From the NCBI GenBank assembly GCA_902559985.1, contig CACEJY010000009.1, positions 1-56,879 on the forward strand: 56,879 bases of DNA, given 5' to 3'. Source of the DNA: an uncultured SAR116 cluster alpha proteobacterium. GTDB lineage: Bacteria; Pseudomonadota; Alphaproteobacteria; Puniceispirillales; Puniceispirillaceae. Below, piece by piece: positions 47,247 to 56,879 of this stretch. Below the pieces are notes generated by a model. It saw nothing but the letters and a program-made list of their open reading frames with translations, had not been told where the DNA came from and did no database searches. The position numbers and the translations under genes are program-made. Every line of letters starts with the position of its first letter. Position 1 is the first letter of the stretch.

Positions 47247-47344
47247 ACAAAAAACCGGCATAACGGAGTAAAGATTAGCGTTGTATTCAATGGTATATGT
47301 GCAAGCGCACAGGTTTAGAAAGAGCTTATCAGGACGGGCAAATC

Positions 47345-49264
47345 ATGGCGGATAGGTTTGATGTCATCGTTATTGGCGGCGGTCATGCTGGCTGTGAGGC
47401 TGCTGCTGCTGCTGCGCGGATGGGTGTCTCGGTGGGCCTGATTACTATGCGGGCTGACCGTATTGGTGAAATGTCATGTAATCCTGCGATTGGTGGCCTT
47501 GGCAAAGGCCATTTAGTTCGTGAAATTGATGCGCTTGATGGAATTATGGGGCGGGCGATTGACCAGGCTGGTATCCAGTTCAGAATGCTGAATAAATCAC
47601 GTGGGCCAGCAGTTCATGGCCCCCGTGCTCAAGCCGACCGAGCCTTGTACCGAACCGCTATTCAAAATTTTCTTGCTGAATATGATAATATTCGCGTTAT
47701 TGAAGCCACTGTTGGTGATATAACGGTAAAAAAAACTTATCACGGCAATCAAGTTGAGGGTATCATAACTGAGGATGGCCATAGTTATAATTGTACTAGC
47801 ATTGTACTAACAACAGGCACATTCCTTGGTGGGCTTATTCACCTCGGGGCCGAGCGCACACCGGCAGGACGAATTGGCGAAGCTTCATCGAATCAACTAG
47901 CCTTGAGGTTGGCGGAAATGCAGTTGCCAGTCGGACGACTGAAAACTGGCACACCAGCCCGACTCGATGGTACTAGTATTGATTGGGAAAGTTTGGAGAT
48001 GCAGCCCGCGGATGACCCGCCCGTGCCATTCTCTACGCTGACCGATAGGATTCGAGTGCCGCAAATTTCTTGTGGTATTACCCGAACAACTGCGGAAACT
48101 CATAGAATAATAAAAGAATCTATGCATTTATCTGCGGTGTATAGTGGTCAGATTTCAGGAACTGGTCCGCGTTATTGTCCGTCTATTGAGGATAAAATCA
48201 ACCGGTTTGCTGATAAGAAGTCGCATCAGATATTTTTAGAACCGGAGGGCTTGGACGATCCGACCGTTTATCCAAACGGGATTTCAACAAGTCTGCCCCG
48301 TGACGTGCAAACCGCGATGATTGCTTCAATCCCAGGATTGACGTCAGCAAAAATCATTCAATTTGGATATGCGATTGAATATGACTTTATTGATCCACGT
48401 TCTTTGAACCGCTCTCTGGCCTTGAAGGCTCTTCCTGGCCTCTATTTAGCCGGTCAGATCAATGGTACCACTGGTTATGAGGAAGCCGCTGCACAGGGGC
48501 TGATCGCCGGTGTCAATGCTGCGCTTATGGTTGGTAATGGCTCTGATTATTCACCATTTGTGCTCGATCGGGCCGACGCTTATATTGGGGTCATGATAGA
48601 TGATCTAATCACAAAAGGTGCCCCAGAACCCTATAGGATGTTTACCTCACGAGCGGAATATCGGCTGTTATTGCGAGCGGATAATGCTGATCAGCGATTG
48701 ACGGACTATGGAGTGGCAATTGGCTGTGTAAGCAAGGCTCGGCAAAACGCATGGCGTGATAAAGCGCAAGCACTTGCTGTTGCGCGTGCTCAGCTGGAGA
48801 CAAATACTAAGCCCGCTAAGGTGATTGCCGCAGCGGGTTTGCCCGCTCCGCGTGATGGTGGCGCGCGCAGCGGGGCAGACCTATTAACGTTGGAAGGAAT
48901 TGGGATAACTGATATCCTGCCATTATGGCCAGAACATGCAGCAATTTCGCCAGACCTTTATGGGCAGCTTGAGGCGGATTATCGCTATGCTAGCTATATT
49001 GTGCGGCAGCGGGCCGACATTGATGCTTTGCGTCGTGACGAGGCGGTATTGATACCGATGCAAATTGATTTTGCTTCAGTTGGTGGGTTATCTAGCGAAT
49101 CGAGGGATATACTAGGTCGATTCCGACCCGAGACGATTGGTCACGCAAGTCGTCTTCCAGGCCTAACGCCTGCCGCAGTCTTGGCTGTTCTTCATCATAT
49201 CAAGAGACAGCAAAAACAAATTGGTATTGTGGGCAGCGATTCATATAAAAAGGTTGCATTGTGA
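47345..49264 (+). CDS. mnmG: tRNA uridine-5-carboxymethylaminomethyl modification enzyme MnmG
   Basis: The FAD-dependent partner of MnmE. The 639 residues open with [21 protein letters not shown] (dinucleotide fold) and contain [21 protein letters not shown] and [15 protein letters not shown], typical of GidA/MnmG. I start at ATG 47345 (MADRFD), with AGGA about 11 bases upstream, and not at ATG 47297. The stop overlaps the rsmG GTG start. Confidence 0.97.
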   Translation: MADRFDVIVIGGGHAGCEAAAAAARMGVSVGLITMRADRIGEMSCNPAIGGLGKGHLVREIDALDGIMGRAIDQAGIQFRMLNKSRGPAVHGPRAQADRALYRTAIQNFLAEYDNIRVIEATVGDITVKKTYHGNQVEGIITEDGHSYNCTSIVLTTGTFLGGLIHLGAERTPAGRIGEASSNQLALRLAEMQLPVGRLKTGTPARLDGTSIDWESLEMQPADDPPVPFSTLTDRIRVPQISCGITRTTAETHRIIKESMHLSAVYSGQISGTGPRYCPSIEDKINRFADKKSHQIFLEPEGLDDPTVYPNGISTSLPRDVQTAMIASIPGLTSAKIIQFGYAIEYDFIDPRSLNRSLALKALPGLYLAGQINGTTGYEEAAAQGLIAGVNAALMVGNGSDYSPFVLDRADAYIGVMIDDLITKGAPEPYRMFTSRAEYRLLLRADNADQRLTDYGVAIGCVSKARQNAWRDKAQALAVARAQLETNTKPAKVIAAAGLPAPRDGGARSGADLLTLEGIGITDILPLWPEHAAISPDLYGQLEADYRYASYIVRQRADIDALRRDEAVLIPMQIDFASVGGLSSESRDILGRFRPETIGHASRLPGLTPAAVLAVLHHIKRQQKQIGIVGSDSYKKVAL

Positions 49265-49866
49265 CTGCTGATGAGGTTTGCAAGCTTCTAAATGTTTCAC
49301 GTGAAACGTTTTCTCAGTTCGAGGCATATCTGGCATTGTTGGAAAAATGGCAGCGCCGGATCAATCTCGTGGCAAATAGCACTATGGCTGATGTCTGGCA
49401 GCGTCATATTTTGGACTCTGCGCAACTTATCAAATTCTACCCACCCGATACGAAAAAAATTCTAGATGTTGGCAGTGGTGCTGGTTTTCCAGGGCTGGTA
49501 CTAGCGATCATGGGCAATGTCGAGGTAGACCTTGTGGAGTCGGACCAGCGCAAGGCCGTTTTTCTATCCACAGTCATCCGCTCACTCGGCCTACCAGCAA
49601 AAGTTCATAATCAGCGTATCGAAACATTGCCAAATATGGCTCCTGATGTGATTACCGCGCGGGCTTTGGCGCCTGTTTCTAAATTATTGAAATTAATTGA
49701 AAATCAAATATCACCTGATACGGTCTGCCTGTTTTTAAAAGGTGCTTCAGTAGAAGATGAATTGACCGAATTACAAACTTATTCCACAATGGTCCCCGTG
49801 AACCATCCAAGCCTTTCCGGCGCAAATGGCGTTGTTCTGGAGCTTAAACACAAAAGCTTAAATTGA
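49261..49866 (+). CDS. rsmG: 16S rRNA m7G527 methyltransferase RsmG
   Basis: RsmG methylates G527 of 16S rRNA using S-adenosylmethionine. The 201 residues show [15 protein letters not shown] and the SAM-binding [17 protein letters not shown]. The start is GTG in a GTGA overlap with mnmG. Codons 11-16 encode NVSRET through a parS site at 49293-49308, so this part of the gene serves two purposes. It leads directly to parA and parB. Confidence 0.95.
   Translation: MTADEVCKLLNVSRETFSQFEAYLALLEKWQRRINLVANSTMADVWQRHILDSAQLIKFYPPDTKKILDVGSGAGFPGLVLAIMGNVEVDLVESDQRKAVFLSTVIRSLGLPAKVHNQRIETLPNMAPDVITARALAPVSKLLKLIENQISPDTVCLFLKGASVEDELTELQTYSTMVPVNHPSLSGANGVVLELKHKSLN
49293..49308. promoter_or_regulatory. 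parS centromere site (15 of 16)
   Basis: TGTTTCACGTGAAACG differs from the palindromic parS consensus only in the last base, and the 14-base core GTTTCACGTGAAAC is perfect. It lies in the first 50 bases of rsmG, 0.6 kb before parA and 7 kb from the probable origin. Confidence 0.9.
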
Positions 49867-49917
49867 AATCAATGAAACGGGTAAGTCAAAAAAGGAAAGA
49901 AGGCAAGGTTTACTACT

Positions 49918-50700
49918 ATGACTTTTTCATCGCGTATTATTGCTATCGCTAATCAAAAGGGCGGTGTTGGCAAAACTACCACATCGGTCAACTTGGCAAC
50001 AGCCTTGGCTGCGTGTGGCCGTCGTGTGTTGTTGGTCGATTTTGACCCACAGGGAAACGCATCAACCGGCCTTGGCATTGATCCCTCGGAACGATTGGTA
50101 AACAGCTATCGGCTTGTTACTGGCGAGGTTGGTGTGGGGGATTCGATTAAGTCGAGTTCCGTGCCAAGCCTTCATATTATTGCCGCTGTAGTAGAGCTAT
50201 CAGCGGCGGAAGTTGAATTAACGACGGTTGATCGTCGAGAATTTCGCCTTTCCGACGCGTTAGCGGGTGTCACTGCAGAGTATGATTACATTTTTATTGA
50301 TTGTCCGCCATCGTTGGGGCTGTTAACGGTGAATGCACTCTGTGCTGCAAATACTGTTTTGGTGCCGTTGCAGTGTGAATTTTTTGCGCTCGAAGGCCTG
50401 TCCCAGCTAATGCGAACCATTGAGTCTGTGCGTGCTGGCCTTAATCAGCATTTGGTCATGCAAGGCATCGTTCTAACAATGTATGATAACCGTAATAGAC
50501 TATCTGAACAGGTTGCAAGCGATGTTCGCGCCCATCTTGGCAATATTGTTTATAATACTGTTATTCCTAGGAATGTTAGGGTTTCTGAAGCGCCTTCCTT
50601 CGGTAAACCTGTCCTGATGTATGATCTAAACTGTGCTGGCTCGCAAGCTTATGTGGCGCTCGCAGCGGAGCTGTTAAACCGAGAAAAGGAAGCTGCGTAA
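49918..50700 (+). CDS. parA: Chromosome partitioning ATPase ParA
   Basis: A deviant-Walker ATPase that drives separation of the ParB-parS complex. The 260 residues start with IIAIANQKGGVGKTTTSVNL, where Lys14 and Lys19 form the deviant Walker A motif, followed by LLVDFDPQGNASTGLG and IFIDCPPSLGLLTVNAL. The ATG has AAGG upstream. The stop shares its last base with the parB start (TAATG), so the two are translated together. Confidence 0.98.
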   Translation: MTFSSRIIAIANQKGGVGKTTTSVNLATALAACGRRVLLVDFDPQGNASTGLGIDPSERLVNSYRLVTGEVGVGDSIKSSSVPSLHIIAAVVELSAAEVELTTVDRREFRLSDALAGVTAEYDYIFIDCPPSLGLLTVNALCAANTVLVPLQCEFFALEGLSQLMRTIESVRAGLNQHLVMQGIVLTMYDNRNRLSEQVASDVRAHLGNIVYNTVIPRNVRVSEAPSFGKPVLMYDLNCAGSQAYVALAAELLNREKEAA

Positions 50701-51704
50701 TGTCGTCAAAAGCACCCGTTGATAAAGCGTCTACAAAAAAAAATAACGTAAAGAAGAATAGGGTAAAAAAAGGCTCTGAACGTGGCCTTGGTCGCGGCCT
50801 ATCATCGCTCCTTGGTGATCAGGGAGTGGCTTTAGCCACCGGGATGTCTGGGGTAACCGGCGGATCTTCTCACGTAAGTGATATTCACCAAACACCTGAT
50901 ACCATTGGCGGAATGCCATTTTCTGGGCTGCGCGAGGTACCGGTAGAATGGATTAATGTTGGCCCTTGGCAACCGCGCCGCCGCTTTGATAGGCTAGCGC
51001 TTGATGAGCTAGCGGCTTCGATCAGGAAAAATGGTATTGTTCAACCTATATTGCTGCGGCGACATCCGGATTACAAATCGCGTTTTCAACTGGTTGCGGG
51101 TGAACGACGCTGGCGTGCCGCACAATTAGCAAAGATCCATGAAGTGCCAGCCATTATTCGGGAATTAACCACTGCCGAATGTTATGAAATTGCTCTCGTT
51201 GAAAATATCCAACGCAGTGACCTAAGTGTTATTGAAGAAGCACAAGGTTATCAAAAACTACTAGATACAAAACGGTACACACAAGAACAACTATCTGAAA
51301 TTATTGGTAAATCTAGAAGTCACATTGCCAATATTTTGCGCCTGCTGTTATTGCCAGAACCGGTTCAGACATTGCTTCTGGAACGCAAGATCACAATGGG
51401 ACAAGCGCGCCCACTTATTGGCCATAAACAGTCTGAGATACTGGCTAAAACCATTATGATGAAAGGCCTGTCGGCACGCCAAGCTGAAGCCCTCGCTAAG
51501 CAAGATAAAATTTCAACGCAGAAAACTTCCAAGAAGCATACTAAATCGTCGGATATAAGAGCATTGGAACAAAGAGCAGCTGATAAGCTCGGTCTTGTTT
51601 TCAATATTGATTGGGATGAGGCTAAAGAGCGTGGTAAGGTAATTATTGATTGCCGGTCATTGGATCAAATGACTGATTTGCTTGATAAGCTAGGAATCCG
51701 TTAA
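50700..51704 (+). CDS. parB: Chromosome partitioning protein ParB
   Basis: A CTP-dependent DNA clamp that loads at parS. The 334 residues have a basic N-terminus with GLGRGLSSLLG, which usually contacts ParA. The CTP-binding motif GERRWRAAQ is at 134-142, followed by the ENIQRSDLS box and the HTH TQEQLSEIIGKSRSHIANIL. A C-terminal dimer domain ends the protein. Its target sites are in rsmG and ogt upstream. The 3' end overlaps the convergent holA by four bases. Confidence 0.97.
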   Translation: MSSKAPVDKASTKKNNVKKNRVKKGSERGLGRGLSSLLGDQGVALATGMSGVTGGSSHVSDIHQTPDTIGGMPFSGLREVPVEWINVGPWQPRRRFDRLALDELAASIRKNGIVQPILLRRHPDYKSRFQLVAGERRWRAAQLAKIHEVPAIIRELTTAECYEIALVENIQRSDLSVIEEAQGYQKLLDTKRYTQEQLSEIIGKSRSHIANILRLLLLPEPVQTLLLERKITMGQARPLIGHKQSEILAKTIMMKGLSARQAEALAKQDKISTQKTSKKHTKSSDIRALEQRAADKLGLVFNIDWDEAKERGKVIIDCRSLDQMTDLLDKLGIR

Positions 51705-52720
51705 CGTGGCGCGCGAAGACATATGCCAAGAAGGCTCTGTGAAGTATAAATCTGATCATTTAAACCGGTTGATTTGATCTGCAATTCAACATCTTGTAAC
51801 CGGTTGACTATGTCCATTGCTATTTGTGGTTGCCAGCGCTGCAAATGCGATTGCAGACAGTTTTGTAGTTTGAAATGTGGTGGTGGCCGAAGGCTACGAA
51901 TTGCATTCTGTGCTGACTGTCCGCTTCTCATTGCATAGCCAGCCAGTCCTAACTGTTGAAAATAATTCTGACACCCCCGCACAATCATCACGGCATTCAT
52001 GCCTTCATGCCATGCTTTTTGCAATGATTGTTGAAGTTTTACTACAGCGCCGCTTGCTAGTGCATCTGCAATATCATCAATTGCCAGCTTTGCGTTATCT
52101 CCAAGGGCAAAATGGACCTCTTCAGCATCCAACTTACCATTCGGTCCAGCCATCAATGCCAACTTTTCAATTTCACGTCGTGATGAGCCACGGTCACTAC
52201 CGAGTCGACGCGCTATAATGTCTAGTGCATCGCTGCTTGCTTTGATGTTGTCAGCGGCAAACATATTGCCAGCAAGCGCGCGAATATCGCTAACACTATC
52301 TACGTAACAGCCAATAGATGCCGACGTTTTACTGCTTTCGAAAAGTTTGACGAGAGCATGTTTTGTGGTCGTCTCATGGGCTTCAACAATGATTATAGCT
52401 TCTTCAATATGTTGAGATAGCGCTAGTTTGCAAGCAGCGAGAAGTTCGGTACCGCGGCCTTTGATTAAAACTAGCCTGCGGTCACCGAGTGCTGGTATAG
52501 CTGCGGCTGAATCGACGATCAAACCGACTTCGCCTGACAACATTTCACCTGTCAATCGGGTGACAGAAAACACATCGTCAAGATTATGGTTAAAAAGATG
52601 GGCTAATTGCTTGGCACGCTCGTTAATCAATCCGATGTCATTACCATGAAACAGAAATGCAACAAAATTTGTGGGGGGTTTTGCCAGAAAGGCGTTGATC
52701 TGACCGGGCGCAATTTTCAT
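51701..52720 (-). CDS. holA: DNA polymerase III delta subunit
   Basis: The delta subunit opens the sliding clamp within the clamp loader. The 339 residues match the family, with an N-terminal FLFHGNDIGLINERAKQL and LVLIKGRG, and a helical C-terminus. The gene is convergent with parB and lies downstream of lptE (16-base gap). leuS-lptE-holA is a conserved cluster. Confidence 0.92.
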   Translation of the reverse strand: MKIAPGQINAFLAKPPTNFVAFLFHGNDIGLINERAKQLAHLFNHNLDDVFSVTRLTGEMLSGEVGLIVDSAAAIPALGDRRLVLIKGRGTELLAACKLALSQHIEEAIIIVEAHETTTKHALVKLFESSKTSASIGCYVDSVSDIRALAGNMFAADNIKASSDALDIIARRLGSDRGSSRREIEKLALMAGPNGKLDAEEVHFALGDNAKLAIDDIADALASGAVVKLQQSLQKAWHEGMNAVMIVRGCQNYFQQLGLAGYAMRSGQSAQNAIRSLRPPPHFKLQNCLQSHLQRWQPQIAMDIVNRLQDVELQIKSTGLNDQIYTSQSLLGICLRAPR

Positions 52721-52735
52721 GGCTTGCCCATGTCG

Positions 52736-53266
52736 CTATTGTTTCTGTTCCAGAAAATACAGCTGCAAGCGGTGTCCTACACGCTGGGCCAGCAAGATTG
52801 CAAGCCGTTCACGCGCATGAGACTCTGATTTTTCTTGACCATAAAATGAAGATACTGCTCCTAGCGTTGCATCACCCGATATAGAATCGGCAAACAGGGT
52901 TTTCCCTGTTTCTAAATCACTTAACTCGAAAGTTGTGGTCATAGACATCTTTTTCAACGAAGAGGCTGCTCCTTGCACTGATAAGGTGGCTGAAGAAGTG
53001 GTTTTTATTGTTGAGTTTAACAAATAAGCTTCACTTACTTTGCCACCAATATGTAATTTTTTTCGTAATTCACGGGTATAAATTTGACCTTCGCGCGATT
53101 TTATATCAGTGACCAAAATCTTTTTAAGACTGTCTTGATTTTCTTGGCCCAACTGCTGAATACTCATGTCACTGCAAGCAGCTAAAACCAACACAAAAAA
53201 GGCTATGCCAACCAATCGAATGACACACCAGCAAATATTTTGATCATTTGGGCTAGATAACCACAT
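52736..53266 (-). CDS. lptE: LPS-assembly lipoprotein LptE
   Basis: A 176-residue predicted outer-membrane lipoprotein that would plug the LptD barrel during LPS export. The signal ends at the lipobox VLAAC (Cys31). The body has the two-strand, two-helix pattern of LptE, with [20 protein letters not shown] and a C-terminal amphipathic helix. I start at ATG 53266, giving a 14-base overlap with the end of leuS. The frame stays open to 53413 inside leuS without family-like sequence. The fold is weakly conserved, so the assignment leans on its place between leuS and holA. Confidence 0.8.
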   Translation of the reverse strand: MWLSSPNDQNICWCVIRLVGIAFFVLVLAACSDMSIQQLGQENQDSLKKILVTDIKSREGQIYTRELRKKLHIGGKVSEAYLLNSTIKTTSSATLSVQGAASSLKKMSMTTTFELSDLETGKTLFADSISGDATLGAVSSFYGQEKSESHARERLAILLAQRVGHRLQLYFLEQKQ

Positions 53267-55820
53267 TGATAATCCTGTTTTTGACAACGATGACTTTTTT
53301 TGGCGCATTTCCATCAAGATAGCGTAGAACGGCTTTTGACTCCAGTGCACGCGCTTCGGCATCAGCATTCTCGCAATCTCGAGATAGCATAATTGTGTCG
53401 CGTAACTTTCCATTCACTTGAATGCCAACCTCGATCTCATCATCGGCAGCAAGACTTTCATCCGCCTTTGGCCATGTGGTGGCTGCTAACATGGTTTCAT
53501 GGCCAAGATTTTGCCATATTTCTTCTGCGATATGGGGTGATAGTGGGCTTAATAGTTGTGCTAAGGTTTCAATGCCAAAACGTTTGGCTTCTGCGGCACC
53601 CTTATCTGTCGATTTTACAATACCAATCGCATTGGCAAGTATATGAAGCTGGGCAACCGCACGGTTAAAGCGGAAATTTTCAATGTCGGTAGATAAGCTA
53701 ATAATTGATTTATGTGCTATTTTTATCAGAGCAAGCGCGCTCCCCTCGCTATCATGCAGAACTGTCGTACCAACAGGGGCTATTTCTGGATCTTGTGCCA
53801 ATCGGTAGATACGTTTTAAAAAGCGCGATGCGCCCTCAACGCCAGCCTCAGTCCATTCCATATCGCGTTCTGGCGGTGAGTCTGAAAGCATGAACAGGCG
53901 CGCTGTATCAGCGCCATAATTTTCAATAATGGTCTCTGGATCCACTACATTACGCTTGGATTTACTCATTTTTTCAATGCGGCCGGCCTTAACTGATTTA
54001 CCATCAGTTGTTTTTATCCAGCTACCATTTTGTTTCACAACCTCTGTAGGAAATAGCCATTTGCCATCTTCATCTCGAAAAGTCTGATGACACACCATTC
54101 CTTGTGTCATTAGCCCGGTAAAAGGTTCATCGAGATCTAAATAACCAACTTGTGAGAGGGCGCGAGTGAAAAAGCGAGAATATAGTAAATGCAAAACAGC
54201 ATGTTCAACACCGCCAATATATTGGTCGACGGGCAGCCAATATGCAGCGGCGTCCCTATTTACCCCATCATTAGAATGCGGGTCAGCATACCGTAAGAAA
54301 TACCAGGAACTCTCAAAAAATGTGTCAAAAGTATCTTGTTCGCGCTCGCCTGCACCTCCACATTTTGGGCATTTTGTATGTTTCCATGTGGGGTGATTGG
54401 TCAGAGGGTTACCGTTAGCTGTAAAATCCACATCTTCGGGAAGGGTAATGGGAAGATCAGCTTCAGGAACAGGTACAGACCCACATTTGTCGCAATGAAC
54501 TATTGGAATGGGGCAACCCCAGTAGCGTTGACGTGAAACGCCCCAGTCTCTTAGTCGGTAGTTTGTCTCGCCAATTCCAACATTGGCTTTGGTGATTGCT
54601 GCAATGGCAGCCTTTTTGCCAGCAACAATATCAAGCCCATCCCAATCATGGGAATTAAACAGCTTGCCTTCGCCAGTATATGCCGTGTCTGTAATACAGA
54701 ATTTTCTGGGGTTTTCACCGTCTGGGAGCACTACGGGTAGAACTGGCAACTTGTAAGCATTCGCGAAATCAAGGTCACGTTGATCGTGAGCGGGGCATCC
54801 AAAAATGGCTCCTGTCCCATAATCCATAAGTACAAAATTGGCGATATGTACGGGTAGCTTTATTGAGCGGTCAAGAGGGTGATTGACAATAAGCCCCGTA
54901 TCAAAACCTTTCTTTTCAACTGTTTCTAAGGCCGCTTCTGATGTGCCAAGTTTGGCACATTCAGCAATAAAGGCGGCGGCCCTATTATTTGTTTTACCAA
55001 TGGCAAGGGCCAGTGGATGATTGGGCGCGATGGCAATAAATGAAGCTCCAAATAAAGTATCAGGCCGGGTAGTAAAAACCTCAATCTCCTGAGCCTCAAT
55101 TAAGGGGCTCTCATCAAGTGTAAAGCGAATTTTTGCTCCTTCTGACTTGCCAATCCAGTTTTCTTGCATAAGCCTTACTCGTTCAGGCCATCGGTCAAGA
55201 TCAGTAATAATGGCTAAAAGATCGTCCGCAAAGTCGGTGATTTTGAGAAACCATTGTGACAGAAGACGACGCTCAACTGGTTCGCCTGACCTCCATCCAC
55301 GGCCATCCACGACCTGTTCATTGGCCAGAACCGTATTTTCAACAGGATCCCAATTAACCCAACTCTCTTTCCGATAGGCAAGTCCCACCTCAAGAAATTT
55401 TAAAAACATTTTTTGTTCATGCTTGTAATAATCAGCGGAACAGGTTGCAAATTCGCGTGACCAGTCATAGGAGAGGCCCATGCGCTTTAGCTGAGTGCGC
55501 ATGGCTGCGATATTTTCAATCGTCCATTTTCCAGGATGGACATTTCGTTCCATAGCTGCATTTTCTGCAGGTAAGCCGAATGCATCCCAACCCATTGGAT
55601 GGAGAACATTAAAGCCTTTGGCCCTTCTGTAACGGGCGACTACATCACCTAACGTGTAATTTCGAACATGGCCCATATGGATTCTCCCTGAAGGATAGGG
55701 AAACATCTCTAAAACGTAATATTTTGGTTTGGAGTGGTCGATATTAGCGGTGAAGCAATTGGCTCGTTCCCATTTAGCTTGCCATTTTTTTTCAATACCA
55801 GGGGCATTATACTGGGCCAT
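53253..55820 (-). CDS. leuS: Leucyl-tRNA synthetase
   Basis: Charges tRNA-Leu. The 855 residues are the bacterial length. The HIGH motif is HMGH in [15 protein letters not shown], the editing domain (CP1) is present ([34 protein letters not shown]), and KMSKS is intact in [16 protein letters not shown]. The ATG follows AAAGGAAA. The 3' end overlaps lptE by 14 bases. Confidence 0.98.
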   Translation of the reverse strand: MAQYNAPGIEKKWQAKWERANCFTANIDHSKPKYYVLEMFPYPSGRIHMGHVRNYTLGDVVARYRRAKGFNVLHPMGWDAFGLPAENAAMERNVHPGKWTIENIAAMRTQLKRMGLSYDWSREFATCSADYYKHEQKMFLKFLEVGLAYRKESWVNWDPVENTVLANEQVVDGRGWRSGEPVERRLLSQWFLKITDFADDLLAIITDLDRWPERVRLMQENWIGKSEGAKIRFTLDESPLIEAQEIEVFTTRPDTLFGASFIAIAPNHPLALAIGKTNNRAAAFIAECAKLGTSEAALETVEKKGFDTGLIVNHPLDRSIKLPVHIANFVLMDYGTGAIFGCPAHDQRDLDFANAYKLPVLPVVLPDGENPRKFCITDTAYTGEGKLFNSHDWDGLDIVAGKKAAIAAITKANVGIGETNYRLRDWGVSRQRYWGCPIPIVHCDKCGSVPVPEADLPITLPEDVDFTANGNPLTNHPTWKHTKCPKCGGAGEREQDTFDTFFESSWYFLRYADPHSNDGVNRDAAAYWLPVDQYIGGVEHAVLHLLYSRFFTRALSQVGYLDLDEPFTGLMTQGMVCHQTFRDEDGKWLFPTEVVKQNGSWIKTTDGKSVKAGRIEKMSKSKRNVVDPETIIENYGADTARLFMLSDSPPERDMEWTEAGVEGASRFLKRIYRLAQDPEIAPVGTTVLHDSEGSALALIKIAHKSIISLSTDIENFRFNRAVAQLHILANAIGIVKSTDKGAAEAKRFGIETLAQLLSPLSPHIAEEIWQNLGHETMLAATTWPKADESLAADDEIEVGIQVNGKLRDTIMLSRDCENADAEARALESKAVLRYLDGNAPKKVIVVKNRIINVVI

Positions 55821-55976
55821 TCAAATTTCCTTTAATCATTTTAAACTATTCAGGTACGGCGCCAAGCTTTATACCAAGATAATTAGATGCTAGCTTGCTG
55901 ATCAATAAAAATACCTAAGCCGGCCAGTATGTTTTTTGATTATGGCTTTTGTCGGCAATCGGCCAATTAATTCAAC

Positions 55977-56522
55977 TTAATTGACAGTTTCTGAAATATT
56001 GGCGGCGCGTAATTCGCGCGCGCGGGTTAGGACCAATTCTTCTAGCTTGCGGCCAAGTGTTTCATCACGCCCCGCGTCCACCCATTCAGCGCCGCGCCTG
56101 TTTTGCAAATAGGCATGCACCGTGATTGCATCGGAACGCAATTCGCGGCCAATTACAAACATAGCTAGTTTCAACCGTTGATTTGTGTTGCCTTCGGTCT
56201 GGTGCCATTCAGTGACAATGCTGCCGCCAAAAGTGTCGACATCATCAAGAGGTACAAATGATGCAATATCTAGTGCTGCACGCCACAATAACGCATTGAC
56301 TGGAAGGCCGTCACCACTAGGTTCATCTTTCTTAATTAGGCCCTGGAGTTTAATACCGTCGGCACTTGGTTTACCGGTTATTACTGATATTGGCCCTGTA
56401 GACTCATCAACTGGCGCTGTCTCCAAGCTGGAACAGGAAGAGAGTAACAAAGCTGTTCCCACAGTGAATGACAATATATGGCCAACGTTGGCAAATTTGT
56501 AAATCTGATGAAATATTGCCAT
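55977..56522 (-). CDS. DUF3576 lipoprotein
   Basis: A 181-residue lipoprotein with the lipobox LLSSC (Cys30). It has the alphaproteobacterial DUF3576 pattern: NALLWRAALDIASFVPLDDVDTFGG, then VTEWHQTEGNTNQRLKLAMFVIG and a basic helical end. Proteins of this family are normally encoded just upstream of leuS, as here, and have no known function. They are likely anchored in the outer or inner membrane. The ATG follows GGAG. Confidence 0.88.
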   Translation of the reverse strand: MAIFHQIYKFANVGHILSFTVGTALLLSSCSSLETAPVDESTGPISVITGKPSADGIKLQGLIKKDEPSGDGLPVNALLWRAALDIASFVPLDDVDTFGGSIVTEWHQTEGNTNQRLKLAMFVIGRELRSDAITVHAYLQNRRGAEWVDAGRDETLGRKLEELVLTRARELRAANISETVN

Positions 56523-56580
56523 TTAAGGCTCCTATGATTCTATCACTTGCGCAACAATGCAAATAGGTATGGAATTTGTA

Positions 56581-56610
56581 AAGAAAAAAGGGAGGGGCAA
56601 GCCCCTCCCT
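56581..56610 (-). terminator. Strong intrinsic terminator after the porin gene
   Basis: GGGAGGGGC and GCCCCTCCC form a perfect 9-bp GC-rich stem around AA (effectively a 4-base loop). In the minus-strand RNA it runs into UUUUUUCUUU. It begins about 30 bases after the porin stop and ends that transcript cleanly before the DUF3576 gene. Confidence 0.93.
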
Positions 56611-56639
56611 TGGTATTCTAAATACTACAGATCATTCAA

Positions 56640-56879
56640 TTAGAATGCCATGTTTATTGCGAGCCAAGAGTAGCTTGCATCAGTTGCGCCTTGGGTAAGC
56701 TTTCCGGTTTCACCCTTGAGTGTCACACCAGGTACGAGTGCGTAGCTGATGCCAACGTTACTGGCTTTATCCTTTGTACCATCTAGACCAGTTCCGGTCG
56801 CTGACAAAGCTGCAATTGTGATACCATTTGCAAGAGTGTATTTAACAGCTACGTCATTGGCTTTATTTTGAGTACCACT
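56640..56879 (-). CDS. Gram-negative porin, C-terminal part (partial)
   Basis: An open minus-strand frame runs from the right edge to a TAA at 56642-56640, giving 79 residues. They are alternating polar and hydrophobic beta strands with short Gly/Asn/Asp turns (VKYTLANGITIAALSATG, VGISYALVPGVTLKGETG) and end in SYSWLAINMAF. The terminal Phe is the BAM-recognised end of outer-membrane barrels. This fits the general porin family of Alphaproteobacteria. The start lies outside the window. Confidence 0.88.
   Translation of the reverse strand, partial: SGTQNKANDVAVKYTLANGITIAALSATGTGLDGTKDKASNVGISYALVPGVTLKGETGKLTQGATDASYSWLAINMAF

Noticed and set aside
54527-54539. parS-like GTTGACGTGAAAC in leuS
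   Set aside because: Only the right half fits the palindrome; the left half has mismatches in the core. It encodes the conserved SRQRYWG region of LeuS, which explains the bases.

Overview
The window is a chromosomal segment of an alphaproteobacterium, probably marine and low in GC by eye. The gene neighbourhoods (miaB-phoH-ybeY, maeB/mutS-glnD-murJ-trpS-nfu, dnaQ-coaE-maf-ppsR | hemE, mnmE-mnmG-rsmG-parA-parB-holA-lptE-leuS) are typical of Alphaproteobacteria. A SAR116/Rhodospirillales-like member is my best guess, but this is inferred from synteny and not from any search. There are no rRNA or tRNA genes, insertion sequences, prophages or CRISPR arrays that I can see. The content is almost entirely housekeeping.

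Layout. (1) 1-9.8 kb: the start of ybeY, then phoH, miaB, rimI and tsaB on the minus strand; a secreted polysaccharide deacetylase facing a glucosaminidase; an Nfu Fe-S carrier, trpS and murJ. (2) 9.8-21 kb: glnD and mutS, divergent maeB (malic enzyme fused to a phosphotransacetylase-like domain), a PfkB kinase, a proline-rich lipoprotein, nth and dapB. (3) 21-27.6 kb: a dispersed heat-shock block, dnaJ, dnaK, grpE and hrcA, with a very good RpoH-type promoter before dnaK, an intrinsic terminator between dnaK and dnaJ, and an uncharacterised basic protein inserted between grpE and hrcA. (4) 27.6-34.8 kb: rph, rdgB, hemW, an LpoA-like lipoprotein divergent from rsmI, a dolP-like BON lipoprotein and gshB. 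(5) 34.9-41.9 kb: a HIT protein, a GNAT acetyltransferase, HTH, Smr and Tim44 proteins, fxsA, secB, dnaQ, coaE, maf and ppsR.

(6) 41.86-42.27 kb: a gene-free AT-rich interval with one perfect DnaA box, two near-matches and short direct repeats, between ppsR and hemE. This is the probable chromosomal replication origin. Genes on both sides mostly point away from it. (7) 42.3-51.7 kb: hemE, hemJ, rho, ogt, mnmE, mnmG, rsmG, parA and parB. Two parS sites lie inside genes here: a perfect 16-mer in ogt and a one-mismatch copy at the start of rsmG. The replication origin, partition proteins and centromere sites therefore sit within 10 kb of each other. (8) 51.7-56.9 kb: holA, lptE, leuS, a DUF3576 lipoprotein, and the 3' end of a porin gene with a strong terminator.

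I do not see a clearly new multi-gene system. The items most worth a second look are the oriC/parS arrangement (both parS copies are read in the same frame as VSRET), the RpoH promoter and dnaK-dnaJ terminator, the unknown SAP/Rho-N-like protein beside the heat-shock genes, and a deacetylase with a Gln in place of a metal-binding His.
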